The notes: generated by a model not told the origin, from the sequence alone. A stretch of 64,000 bases of DNA from Actinopolymorpha alba DSM 45243 (GCF_000373925.1 NZ_KB892752.1:37016-101015); one strand, 5' to 3'; positions 24,643 through 33,114 are shown, counted from the stretch's first letter. Numbers and translations are program-made.

Positions 24643-24873
24643 TCAGCCGAAGTAACGCTGCGCCCGCTGGAGGTCGTGCTCGTGCACGATGGCAGTGGCG
24701 TGCCCGTGGGCGATGCCGTACTCGGCGCGAAGCCACTTGACCCGATCCTCGAACCTGAGGAAGGCAGGGCCGTCTTCGAGAGCTCTGAGCCACTCTGGGA
24801 GATCGCGGCCAGTCGCGTGGGACAGGCGGGCGACGAGATTCTGATGGGTCTCTTCGGAGTGGTGCAGAGCCAT
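24643..24873 (-). CDS. DUF4287 domain protein
   Basis: A 76-residue protein matching the DUF4287 family over its whole length: HHSEETHQNLVARLSHATGRD, EWLRALEDGPAFLRFEDRVKWLRAEYGIAHGHATAIVHEHD. The function is unknown; members are small and soluble, and often occur singly in actinobacteria. ATG 24873 follows GGGAGG at five bases. It lies between two PPOX genes on the same strand, perhaps in one transcript. Confidence 0.88.
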   Translation of the reverse strand: MALHHSEETHQNLVARLSHATGRDLPEWLRALEDGPAFLRFEDRVKWLRAEYGIAHGHATAIVHEHDLQRAQRYFG

Positions 24874-25021
24874 GACAGCCTCCCGGAGTGCGGGGTCAGA
24901 GTCGGGTCATGTCACCGAGCCTGCCTGACGTTCGCCCTGGAGACAACCCCCCATTCCCTACCGGGGCGAATCGGGCGGAAAATCTCCGTCCATCGGCGAG
25001 ATCGCTTGTGTACGTTGACGA

Positions 25022-25498
25022 TCACGATCCGGTGGACTCGACCACTCGGGCCGGGAAGCCGCCCGTGGCGATGGGACCCCAGCTTTCGATCTCGATCTCG
25101 ATCAGGCTTTTACCCTGGCGTTTCATGGCCGCGCGGTATTCGTCCCAGTCGGGGTGTTCGCCGCTGATGCAGCGGAAGTACTCCACCAGAGGCTCCAGCG
25201 CCTCGGGCAGGTCGAGCACGCGGGCGATGCCGTCAACCTGGACGTAGGGATCGCTCCAGCCCTCCGACATGACGCAGACGCTCACGCGTGGGTCACGGCG
25301 GGCGTTCACCGCCTTGGCCCGGTCTGGGTAGGTGGAGATGACGATCCGGCCATCGCTGTTGAGACCGCAGGTGACGGGTGACAGCTGCGGCCGGCCGTTG
25401 CGGCGGGTGGTCGCGAGAAGGGCGTTGTGGCGGGTACGCAGGAAGTCGAGGAGTTCGGTGCGGGTCGGAGTGCGGGCGGTGGCGATCGATGGACTCAT
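25022..25498 (-). CDS. PPOX-class F420-dependent oxidoreductase, copy 2
   Basis: A 158-residue relative of the protein at 24185-24595. It contains RTELLDFLRTRHNALLATTRRNGRPQLSPVTCGL, KAVNARRDPRVSVCVMSE, DPYVQVDGIARVLDLPEALEPLVEYFR and SGEHPDWDEYRAAMKRQGKSLIEIEI. About half of the residues in these blocks agree with copy 1. Family members bind F420 or FMN in a split barrel and act as dimers. ATG 25498 follows GGTGGAGG. It begins 32 bases downstream of the thiolase gene, so co-transcription is likely; whether it has a role in the thiolase pathway is not known. Confidence 0.9.
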   Translation of the reverse strand: MSPSIATARTPTRTELLDFLRTRHNALLATTRRNGRPQLSPVTCGLNSDGRIVISTYPDRAKAVNARRDPRVSVCVMSEGWSDPYVQVDGIARVLDLPEALEPLVEYFRCISGEHPDWDEYRAAMKRQGKSLIEIEIESWGPIATGGFPARVVESTGS

Positions 25499-25530
25499 GG
25501 TCCTCCACCCTACGGCGCGCGTCGTACGCC

Positions 25531-26754
25531 TCAGGACAGGCGTTCGAGGAGGATGGCCATGCCCTGACCGCCGCCGACGCACATGGTCTCCAGGCCGATC
25601 TGCTTGTCCTGCCAGGCGAGTCCGTTGATCAGCGTCGTCATGATCCGGGCGCCGGTCATCCCGAAGGGGTGCCCGAGCGCGATGGCGCCGCCATGCACGT
25701 TGAGCTTGTCCCAGGGAATGCCGAGATCCTCCGCGGAGGGGATGACCTGGGCCGCGAACGCCTCGTTGATCTCCACCAGGTCCACGTCGGCGATGGTCAT
25801 GCCGGCCCGGGCGAGGGCGCGCCGGCTGGCTTCGACCGGCCCGAGGCCCATGATCTCCGGCGACAGCGCGGAGGCCGCCGTCGCGACGATCCGGGCGAGG
25901 GGCGTGATCTGGAGTTGCCTGGCCCGCTCGGCGCTCATGATGACGACCGCCGCCGCGCCGTCGTTGAGGGGACAGCAGTTTCCGGCCGTGATGGTGCCGG
26001 TTGACCGAAAGACCGGCTCGAGCGACGCGACCTTCTCCAGCGTGGTGCCGAACCTCGGGCCGTCGTCGTCCTCGACCACCCGCCCGTCGGGGAGTGGATA
26101 CGGTGCGATCTCCCGGGCGAAGAAGCCCGCCCTGCTGGCCTGCTCGGCGAGATTCTGTGAACGTACGCCGAACTCGTCCTGGATCGCGCGGCTCACGCCT
26201 CTCGCGGTCGCGACGTTCTCGGCGGTCTGTCCCATGGCGATGTAGATGTCGGGGAGCAGACCATCCTCGCGAGGATCGTGCCAGGTCTCGTTGCTCGCGG
26301 CGTACTTCGTCGTGCGCGCCTCGGCCTCGGCGAACAACGGGTTGTGCGTGTCGACGGGATCGACGCCCGCGCTGCTGAAGCCGGCGTACCGGGAGACGCA
26401 CTCGACACCGGCGGAGACGAAGACGTCGCCCTCGCCGGCCTTGATCGCGTGGAACGCCATCCGTGCGGTCTGGACGCTCGAAGCGCAGAACCGGTTGACG
26501 GTGACGGCGGGCACCGTGTCGAGACCGAGTTGGACGGCGACCCGGCGGGCCATGTTGCCGCCATGTTCGTCGCGCGGCTCGGCGCAGCCGAGGTAGAGGT
26601 CGTCGATCTCGGACCGGTCGAGTTGTGGCACCTTGGCGAGGGCCGCGTCCACGGCGAACGCCGCGAGGTCGTCGGGGCGGGCATCCTTGAGGGAACCCTT
26701 CACAGCGCGGCCGATCGGCGTCCGCGCGGCGGCGACGATGACTGCCTCGGACAT
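25531..26754 (-). CDS. Acetyl-CoA acetyltransferase / 3-ketoacyl-CoA thiolase
   Basis: A 407-residue thiolase that makes or breaks carbon chains between acyl-CoA units. The three signatures are present: the acylated Cys90 in NRFCASSVQTARMA, the histidine motif NEAFAAQ, then GGAIALGHPFGMTGARIMTTL, and the C-terminal CVGGGQGMAILLERL with the second catalytic Cys. The length and NEAFA sequence are those of degradative/FadA-like thiolases in actinobacteria. No fadB partner is next to it, so the pathway is open (fatty acid oxidation is the default). ATG 26754 begins MSEAVIVAAARTPIG, the standard N-terminus. Confidence 0.95.
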   Translation of the reverse strand: MSEAVIVAAARTPIGRAVKGSLKDARPDDLAAFAVDAALAKVPQLDRSEIDDLYLGCAEPRDEHGGNMARRVAVQLGLDTVPAVTVNRFCASSVQTARMAFHAIKAGEGDVFVSAGVECVSRYAGFSSAGVDPVDTHNPLFAEAEARTTKYAASNETWHDPREDGLLPDIYIAMGQTAENVATARGVSRAIQDEFGVRSQNLAEQASRAGFFAREIAPYPLPDGRVVEDDDGPRFGTTLEKVASLEPVFRSTGTITAGNCCPLNDGAAAVVIMSAERARQLQITPLARIVATAASALSPEIMGLGPVEASRRALARAGMTIADVDLVEINEAFAAQVIPSAEDLGIPWDKLNVHGGAIALGHPFGMTGARIMTTLINGLAWQDKQIGLETMCVGGGQGMAILLERLS

Positions 26755-26921
26755 GACCCCTCCTTCGGTTACCCGTAAGTAATCTCGAGGCTAGTACGCG
26801 GGCGGCCGCAACGGTAGCGAACCAGCCGGACGACCATGCTTGGTTCCGGAGGACGCACGCAATCCGGGACAGGACGTACGACCCGGGCCACAGGACCTGG
26901 CCCACCACACGAGTCGGGCCG

Positions 26922-26962
26922 CCGGGACGAGCCGGGCCGGGTGCCGGACCCGGCTCGTCCGG
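26922..26962 (-). terminator. Hairpin just after the Cfr-like gene
   Basis: On the minus strand, CCGGACGAGCCGGG (26962-26949) can pair with CCCGGCTCGTCCCGG (26936-26922) with one bulged base. It starts 6 bases after the stop of the radical SAM gene and is well placed to end that transcript before the thiolase gene. Confidence 0.7.
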
Positions 26963-26967
26963 TGGTT

Positions 26968-28059
26968 CTACGGCGGCGCCGCCTGCGGCGAGGGTGCGGT
27001 CGAGAGGTAGCGCGCGTGGAGCTGGCCACATGCCGCGTCCACGTTGCCGCCGAACTGCTGGCGCCGGGTCGCATGGACGCCGGACGAGCGCAGGGCGGCG
27101 ATGAACGAGCGAACCCGCGCTGGTGGCGGTCGCCGGTAGGCGGGGTTCACACCGACCGCGTCGTTGTACGGGATCACGCTGACGTGGAACAACCCGGGCC
27201 GGCGGAGTTGGGTGACGAGCTCGGCGAGTGCCCGCGCGTGGTCCTCGGTGTCGTTGAGCTCGTCGATCAGGAGGTAGGCGAGGTAGACCTTGCGGCGGGC
27301 CCGCGCGACATGGGTGTCGAGGATCTCCAGGCAGTCCGCCAGCGGGAAACGTTGCTGGAGAGGGATGAGCGACCGGCGTTCCTCGTCGTACGGCGAATGC
27401 ACTGACAAGGTGACGTTGACTTGCGGGTGTTCGTCAACCAGGCGACGCATTCCGGGCGCGAAACCTACCGTTGACACCGTGATCCGGCGCGGGCTGAGCC
27501 CGTGTAGCTCTTTGTGGGTGAGCATTTCCAGTGCTGGGAACGTGTGGGGATTGGCGAGCGCCTCCCCCATTCCCATGAAGGCGATGCTGTCAACCTCTTC
27601 TTGTCGCGGTCCCCGGAAATAGAGGACCTGGTCGCAGATCTCGTCGGCGGTGAGGTTGCGGAGGAGTCCCACGGCTCCGGTCGCGCAGAACGTACATCCA
27701 AGCCCGCAACCGACCTGGGTCGAGATGCAGAGCGAGGTCCAACCGGTGCGGTAGCGCGCGAAGACGGTTTCGATGCGGGCACCCTGGCGACTTTCGAACA
27801 GGACCTTCTCGACCTGTTCGCCGTGCTCGCTGGCGATCGGCCGTAGCGCCAAAACGGACGGACCGAACTCCTCAAGGAGCGCTTCGCGTAAGGGCTTTGG
27901 GAGTTCGCTCAGGTCCGCGAACTCCGTACTCCCGCGCTCGTGAACGGCGCGGAGGATCTGTCTCAGGCGGTACGCGGGATGTCCCGCGGTGGCAAGGAAC
28001 TCTTGCAGGGCGGCGTACCGAGTCCGGGGCGGCGGATTCGGAAACACGTGAACATACAC
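26968..28059 (-). CDS. Cfr-like radical SAM 23S rRNA (A2503) methyltransferase
   Basis: A 363-residue enzyme of the RlmN/Cfr family, closer in motif to Cfr. The radical SAM cluster is C118-x3-C122-x2-C125 (GCGLGCTFCATG). The two further catalytic Cys are C111 (LCISTQ) and C344 (NVDAACGQL). It has GMGEALAN, where RlmN has GMGEPL-type sequence, and Cfr-like blocks LTADEICDQVLYF, LSPRRITVSTVG, PQVNVTLSVHSPY and RKVYLAYLL. Cfr adds a methyl group to C8 of A2503 and gives resistance to phenicols, lincosamides, oxazolidinones, pleuromutilins and streptogramin A; RlmN modifies C2. GTG 28059 is preferred: it gives the Cfr-like N-terminus, and GGGAG is 10 bases upstream. Two ABC exporter genes lie upstream on the same strand. 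Confidence 0.85.
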   Translation of the reverse strand: MYVHVFPNPPPRTRYAALQEFLATAGHPAYRLRQILRAVHERGSTEFADLSELPKPLREALLEEFGPSVLALRPIASEHGEQVEKVLFESRQGARIETVFARYRTGWTSLCISTQVGCGLGCTFCATGAVGLLRNLTADEICDQVLYFRGPRQEEVDSIAFMGMGEALANPHTFPALEMLTHKELHGLSPRRITVSTVGFAPGMRRLVDEHPQVNVTLSVHSPYDEERRSLIPLQQRFPLADCLEILDTHVARARRKVYLAYLLIDELNDTEDHARALAELVTQLRRPGLFHVSVIPYNDAVGVNPAYRRPPPARVRSFIAALRSSGVHATRRQQFGGNVDAACGQLHARYLSTAPSPQAAPP

Positions 28060-28302
28060 AAGGGACGGGCTCCCAACGCAGAGGAAGGCGAACGGACAGA
28101 AGTCGAGGAGAGCCCAGCTGACAGGAGAGTTGCGCGCGGATCCGGGCGGCGAGCCATCCTCAAGACGAGGAACGCCGGCATCCGGACGTGCGGCGAGACC
28201 GGTCAACGAGGCCGGTCGGGTAATCACATGCCGGCCATTGTGGTGTCACCGCCGCCGGCAGGTCAACCGCATTTTGTCCGTGGGACGTGAACGCAACCAA
28301 CG
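28060..28302 (-). other. 243-base leader between ABC exporter and Cfr-like gene
   Basis: There is no convincing gene here. The frame of the Cfr-like gene stays open up to 28227 but the added residues are not family-like. Short out-of-frame starts exist (for example ATG 28181, running into the gene), so a leader peptide acting in drug-induced expression is possible but not shown. The length leaves room for a separate promoter. Confidence 0.35.
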
Positions 28303-30084
28303 TCAGGCCGGTGGAGCGGGCAGCGACGGCGTTCCGTGCCATGACCGCCACAGCGCCGCGTACGCGCCATCGGCGGCGAGGAGCTCATGGTGGCTGCCGA
28401 GTTCGGTGATCCGGCCGCCTTCGACGACCGCGATGCGGTCGGCATCGTGGGCGGTGTGGAGGCGATGCGCGATGCCGATGACGGTACGCCCGTGAAGCAC
28501 CGCCGCCATCGAGCGTTCGGCCTGGCGCGCCGTGTCCGGGGCCAGCGCGGCGGTGGCCTCGTCGAGGATCACCGTGTGGGGATCGGCCACCACCACCCGG
28601 GCGAGAGCCACCTGCTGGGACTGCGGCGCATCGAGCTGGCGGTGGCCGGGGCCGAGTTGGGTGTCGAGCCCGGCGGGCAGGTCGGCGACCCAGTGCGCGC
28701 CGACGGCCGCGAGAGCGCGGAGCAGCGTTTCGTCATCGGCGGCTGGCGCGGCGATCGCCAGGTTGTCCCGCAGGGTGCCGAGGAACACGTGGTGTTCCTG
28801 GGTGACGAGCAGCACCCGCTGGCGTAGCTCCTCGGCCGGCAGGTCGGTGATCGGCACGCCTCCGACAGTGATGCGGCCGGTTCGCGGCGCGTCCACCCCC
28901 GCGAGCAGCCGCCCGAGGGTCGACTTGCCCGCGCCTGACGGGCCCACGATCGCCAGCCGCTCACCTGGCCGGACCACCAGGTCGACGCTGTTGAGGACGT
29001 CGTTCTCACCGGTGTAGGCGTAACGGACGCCGGCGACCTCGATACGGTCGTCGGCCGGCAGCGCACCGCGCCCGCTCGGCGCCGGTGGCAGCTGGCCGAC
29101 CCCCGTGATCCGGGCGAAGGACGCGCCGCCACGCTGGAGGGGCTCCATCCAGAACAGCACCCGGTCAAGTGGATCCACCAGCTGCCACATGTACAGGCTG
29201 GCCGCGATCACCGCACCCAGGCTCACCACATCCTGGCTGTAGAGCGCGCCACCGATGAGCAGCATCAACGCCACGGGCAGGGCGTGCGCGAAGTCGGCGA
29301 CGGGAAACAGCACGCTGCGGAGAAAGAGCGTGCGGACCCGGGTGGCGTACGCCGTGGCTATCCGCGCCTCACCCGCGTCGATCCTGCGCTCGCCGAGGCG
29401 GAGCGCCTCCACAGTCCGGGCACCTTCGACGGTCGCCGCGAGGGTTTCGGCCAGCTCGGAGGTCGCGTGACCTTCGGCGAGGTAGGCGGTCCGGGCGCGC
29501 CGGAGGTACCACCGGGCGACAGCCCACAGGGCGGGAGCCGCGAGGAGTCCGCACAACCCCAGCAGAGGGCTGAGCACGAAGCAGGCGCCGAGGATGAACG
29601 CCACCTGGACGGCGGCGAGGAACACGTCGGGTCCGGCGTCGCGGAGAGTGCCCCCGACCGTGGCCACGTCGCTCGAGCCGCGGGTCATCAGGTCACCGGT
29701 ACCCGCGCGTTCGACGACGGGAGTCGGCAGTGCCAGGGTGTGGTCCACGAACTTCTCGCGCATCCGGGCCAGTGCGCGCTCGCCGGCGCGGTGCGCGGCG
29801 TACCTCGCGAACCGCGTCAGCAGGAGTTGGGCCACCGCGAAGCCCACGATGGCGAGGGCGAGGACGTCGATGGTGGTGACGCCGCCGCCGGACTGGACTT
29901 GGTTCACGATCCGCCCGAGGAGCCAGGGGCCGGCGAGTCCGGCCGCCGCGGCGAGGCAGGTCAGGATGAGTACGCCGGTGAGAGCGCGGGTGTCGGCCCG
30001 GACCAGCGTCCACGTGGCGCGGCGGACCGCCTTCGGGTCGGCGACGGGGAGGCGCCCGGGGTCGTCCACGACCGATCCGCTCAT
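28303..30084 (-). CDS. ABC exporter half-transporter with intact Walker A/B and degenerate signature
   Basis: A 593-residue protein: about six membrane helices (residues 30-310), then a nucleotide-binding domain. Walker A is GPSGAGKSTLG and Walker B VILDEATAALA, with an H-loop in GIAHRLHTAHDADR. The ABC signature, normally LSGGQ, reads DAPQSQQVALARV, so it is lost. The partner gene upstream (30081-31847), which overlaps by ATGA, has the mirror defect. Together they give one competent composite ATP site. Such heterodimers export drugs, peptides or lipids. The neighbouring Cfr-like gene suggests an antibiotic as cargo (inference). Confidence 0.9.
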   Translation of the reverse strand: MSGSVVDDPGRLPVADPKAVRRATWTLVRADTRALTGVLILTCLAAAAGLAGPWLLGRIVNQVQSGGGVTTIDVLALAIVGFAVAQLLLTRFARYAAHRAGERALARMREKFVDHTLALPTPVVERAGTGDLMTRGSSDVATVGGTLRDAGPDVFLAAVQVAFILGACFVLSPLLGLCGLLAAPALWAVARWYLRRARTAYLAEGHATSELAETLAATVEGARTVEALRLGERRIDAGEARIATAYATRVRTLFLRSVLFPVADFAHALPVALMLLIGGALYSQDVVSLGAVIAASLYMWQLVDPLDRVLFWMEPLQRGGASFARITGVGQLPPAPSGRGALPADDRIEVAGVRYAYTGENDVLNSVDLVVRPGERLAIVGPSGAGKSTLGRLLAGVDAPRTGRITVGGVPITDLPAEELRQRVLLVTQEHHVFLGTLRDNLAIAAPAADDETLLRALAAVGAHWVADLPAGLDTQLGPGHRQLDAPQSQQVALARVVVADPHTVILDEATAALAPDTARQAERSMAAVLHGRTVIGIAHRLHTAHDADRIAVVEGGRITELGSHHELLAADGAYAALWRSWHGTPSLPAPPA

Positions 30085-31847
30085 CGAGCATCCGTTCCCG
30101 CTGGCAGCGCCCGCGTCGCGGGTGCTGGTTCGTCGTCTTCGTCCGCGTCACCGCGGAGGACGAGCGCCCGATATCCGGCCTGCGTACCCACCAACTCCGC
30201 GTGCGTACCCGTCCCGACCACCTGACCGTCCTCCACGTAGACCACCTGATCGGCCTGGTCCAGCAGCAATGGCGAGGTGCTGACCACCACGGTCGTACGC
30301 CCCTCCCGGGCGGCGTGGACCCGGCCGGCGATGAGCGCCTCGGTGTGGGCGTCGACCGCCGAGGTCGGCTCTACCAGGAGGAGAATGTCGGGGTCCGCGA
30401 GCAGGGCACGGGCGAGACGCAGGCGTTGGCGCTGCCCACCGGAGAGGTTGCGGGCCTGCGAGTCGATGCGGGCGGCCAGCCCGTCGGACAGGCCGGCCAC
30501 GACGTCGTCGGCTGCCGCAGTGTGGAGGGCCGCGGCGATCGCGGCGTCATGGTGGTCTTCGTACGTCGCGATCGCCTCCCGGAGCGGGCCGGCGAAGAGG
30601 TGGGCGTCGTTGTCGGCGACCAGGATGCGCCGGCGTACCTCCGCCAGCGGCATCGCGCGGAGCGGCACCTCGCCCCAGCTGGCGTCGGAGTCGGCATAGC
30701 GGCCGAGCCGGTCCACGATCGCGGCCGCCTCGGCAGGTCGCCCCGCGGCGATCGCGGTCATCCGCCCGGCCGGCACCACCAGGCCGGAGGCGGGATCGCG
30801 CAGATCGGCCGGAGTGTCCGGACCCGGCACGCCGCCGCTGTCGCCGGCGTCCCCCACGTCCGGACGGAGGTTGAGGATGCGCACCACCCGGCGGGCCGCG
30901 ACCAGCCCGCGACTCAGATCGCCGGCGCCCTCGATGATGGCCGACACCGGGATCACGAGGACCGCGACGTAGCCGTACACGGCGACCAGATCGCCGACCG
31001 TGATGGCCCCCTCCGCGGCCAGCCGCGCGGCGAGCCAGGTCACCGCGGCGAGGAACAGCGCGGGCAGCCCGATCCCCAACGCCTGGATCCAGCTGTTGAC
31101 CGATCCGACGTGGTAGCCGACGAACCGCACTGACCGCGAAGCGTTCCGGTAGCGCTCGGCGAACATCTCCTTGCCGCCGACCCCGCAGAGCACCCGCAGT
31201 CCGGCCACGATGTCGCCGACCCGAGCCGTGAGGGCGCCCTGCTGCTCGCGGTACTCCGTCTCGGCGTACCCGAGCCGGCGGAACAACGGCCTGAGCAGCA
31301 CCGCCAGCAGGGGTACGCCAAGGAGCACCACGCCCGCCAGCAGCGGCGAAACGGGCACCAGCAGGGCCGCCACCACGGCGTACGCGACGAGGCCTCCCAC
31401 ACCCGGTCCGGTCATCGTGAGGGTCTGGCTGATCCGCAGGATGTCGGATGCGGTGACGCTTACGACCTCACCGGCCGACACCGTGCGCGGGAGTGCCGCA
31501 CCCAGGCGTACCGCCTGGCGGAGGACCGCTCGGACCGTGCGGTACGACGCGTCCAGCCGGACGAACGTCATCGTGCGGTGCCGGAGGAGTCCGAGGATGG
31601 CGTTGAGCAGGCCAACGGCGAGGATCGCCAGCGTCCAGATGGTGAGTGCCGGCAGATCCTGGGCCCGTAGACCGTCGTCGATGGCGCGGGCGAGGAGGTA
31701 CGGCGGGACCGTCAGCCCGACCTGCCACAGGGTGCCCCACAGCGCGCCGAGCAGCACCCGCCGAGGCTGGCTCGTGACCAGCCACCACAGATAGCGGGCC
31801 GGTCCACGGGCGTCAGGGGTGTCGGGGGCGTCGGGGGCGTCGGGCAA
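30081..31847 (-). CDS. ABC exporter half-transporter with degenerate Walker A/B and intact LSGGQ
   Basis: A 588-residue partner of the next gene. Six membrane helices (about 20-310) are followed by a nucleotide-binding domain in which Walker A is gone (AIAAGRPAEAAAIVDRL in place of G-x-x-G-x-G-K-S/T) and Walker B has Val instead of Asp (ILLLVEPTSAVD). The signature is perfect (RNLSGGQRQRLRLARALL), as is the D-loop. It cannot hydrolyse ATP on its own Walker motifs but supplies LSGGQ to the partner. An Asp/Gly-rich insertion lies between membrane and ATPase domains. ATG 31847 may not be exact; an Asp/Ala/Pro-rich repeat opens the protein. The stop overlaps the partner's start. Confidence 0.9.
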   Translation of the reverse strand: MPDAPDAPDTPDARGPARYLWWLVTSQPRRVLLGALWGTLWQVGLTVPPYLLARAIDDGLRAQDLPALTIWTLAILAVGLLNAILGLLRHRTMTFVRLDASYRTVRAVLRQAVRLGAALPRTVSAGEVVSVTASDILRISQTLTMTGPGVGGLVAYAVVAALLVPVSPLLAGVVLLGVPLLAVLLRPLFRRLGYAETEYREQQGALTARVGDIVAGLRVLCGVGGKEMFAERYRNASRSVRFVGYHVGSVNSWIQALGIGLPALFLAAVTWLAARLAAEGAITVGDLVAVYGYVAVLVIPVSAIIEGAGDLSRGLVAARRVVRILNLRPDVGDAGDSGGVPGPDTPADLRDPASGLVVPAGRMTAIAAGRPAEAAAIVDRLGRYADSDASWGEVPLRAMPLAEVRRRILVADNDAHLFAGPLREAIATYEDHHDAAIAAALHTAAADDVVAGLSDGLAARIDSQARNLSGGQRQRLRLARALLADPDILLLVEPTSAVDAHTEALIAGRVHAAREGRTTVVVSTSPLLLDQADQVVYVEDGQVVGTGTHAELVGTQAGYRALVLRGDADEDDEPAPATRALPAGTDAR

Positions 31848-32582
31848 ACCGTGGACCCGCCTTCCGGGATGCGGGGTGTGCGCCTGGCCGTTGAAGTTTA
31901 GAGGTCGCGCGGATGGGGACGTCGCGGCCTGCGGGGCCCTGGCATTCCCGCGGGCGGGCGTTAGGAGGCGGAGTCCAGTCGCAAGACGTCGGTCCGTGAG
32001 ACAAAGCCGACCATCGCCAGGCTGCTGGTGGGTTCACCAGGCTGAGAAGATTTTGGGGAGACCCCCTTGAGTTTTCACCATCTTGCTGAGGTGCTGGAGG
32101 TGAGGCCAGTTCGGGTTCTCTTTGCGCCACGCGGTCACCATGCATGGCGAATTGCGCGTGCTTCGCGGGGAAATGCCGCGTGAGGTGGCGCTGTCTCGAA
32201 TGGTGTACACCCGGTTGTATCAGATAGTGAGAATCCAGGTCTTCAACTCAAGCCTCCCGCATTTTGTACACCCTTTGATGGACCTCGCGCGCCAAGTTCC
32301 CACCTCGCTAGGCAAATTCGCTTTGCCTGGTAGGGAAATGCCCTTCCTCGCACCACAGAAGGCGTACGCAATGTGAGACAACGCCCGCCTGGTCTTGAGC
32401 CTTATTCAAAACCCCCGGCGTCGGACAGGTCGCGGCATCGTGAAGGTAGCGGGAGCCGACTTGGCGGAGATGTCTCGGCTTCTATGCCGACACTCCTCCG
32501 CCAAGTCATCGCAACCTTGGTGGGCGGGCCCTACTCCCGTGCCCAGATCCAGCAGCCTGTCCGACGCCGCCTCGACAAGAGC

Positions 32583-32620
32583 GTGAAGACTTTGGGGTGT
32601 AAGAACCCCAAAGTCTTCAC
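32583..32620. repeat. 16-bp perfect hairpin
   Basis: GTGAAGACTTTGGGGT (32583-32598) and ACCCCAAAGTCTTCAC (32605-32620) form a perfect stem with a 6-base loop GTAAGA. Variants of the same stem occur at the edge of both large repeat copies (near 32055-32080 and 58085-58125), so it is a building block of the composite repeat. Confidence 0.85.
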
Positions 32621-32709
32621 AATCTCAGATGGCCTCCGCCCGTCTCGAATGGCGTACACCTCACCCATCCGGCGGCTGAGACATCGAGCCATGGCTGCCC
32701 CGCTTGGCA

Positions 32710-32780
32710 AAGTTGATCAACGGTCCACAGGTCGGGAACTCCCCGCGTGGGTGCCGGAATTCGGGACCGTTGATCAACTT
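32710..32780. repeat. 17-bp perfect inverted repeat
   Basis: AAGTTGATCAACGGTCC (32710-32726) is repeated exactly in reverse complement at 32764-32780, with 37 bases between. It lies inside the insertion that separates the two homologous parts of this repeat locus, and may itself be a small mobile palindrome. The inner TTGATCAA is a further palindrome. Confidence 0.85.
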
Positions 32781-33114
32781 CGGCGGCACGGCGGTTTTGA
32801 ATAGGCCTGCTTAAATCGTGGGCAGGCCTGAAGGTGTCGCGGTGCGAAACCTTGATTTTGGGCCTCCACATTGTCGCCACCTGGTCGCCGGGTCCCACGT
32901 CGACCGCCGATCTCACGTTGTGTACACCCTGGCGGGTACATGCCTGGCCGGTATCCGCTTTGCGCAGCGTCCACGAATTTCGAGGCATCCTCATTGGCGG
33001 CCGGGGGCTTTTCACTCAGGCAGTTCCGCGGAGCCGGGCAGCGCGACGCCCCATCCGCGGTTGGCTGGATGGGGCGTCGGTGTCGGAGCCGCCCGTGGAG
33101 TTCGAAGGTCGGGC

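Larger units (their letters stand above)
31848..33114. repeat. Gene-free 1.27-kb composite repeat locus
   Basis: No supported gene lies here. The stretch 32050-32385 is homologous to the reverse complement of 57785-58105; one 47-base block (32193-32239) differs at only 3 positions. The stretch 32822-32915 matches the reverse complement of 57640-57760, but lacks a hairpin of about 70 bases. Between them about 435 bases are inserted, with two hairpins (32583-32620 and 32710-32780). The segment 32910-32990 also resembles 16849-16915. The recurring words are TCTCACATTGTGTACACC, CTCGAATGG and GTGAAGACTTTGGGGT. All candidate reading frames are broken between copies. Confidence 0.75.

Noticed and set aside
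25499..27031. Upstream extension of the second PPOX gene through the thiolase region
   Set aside because: The added 500 residues are antisense-like, Arg/Gly/Asp-rich noise; the PPOX fold and ribosome-binding site start at 25498, and the thiolase is the real gene there.
31819..32804. Short plus-strand frames in the 32-kb gap (83-143 codons)
   Set aside because: They are not preserved in the homologous copy at 57.6-58.1 kb, lack ribosome-binding sites and known domains, and cross palindromes.
31848..33114. CRISPR array or IS element in the repeat-rich gap
   Set aside because: There are no regularly spaced identical repeats with unique spacers, no cas genes and no transposase; the repeats are palindromes of mixed kinds.
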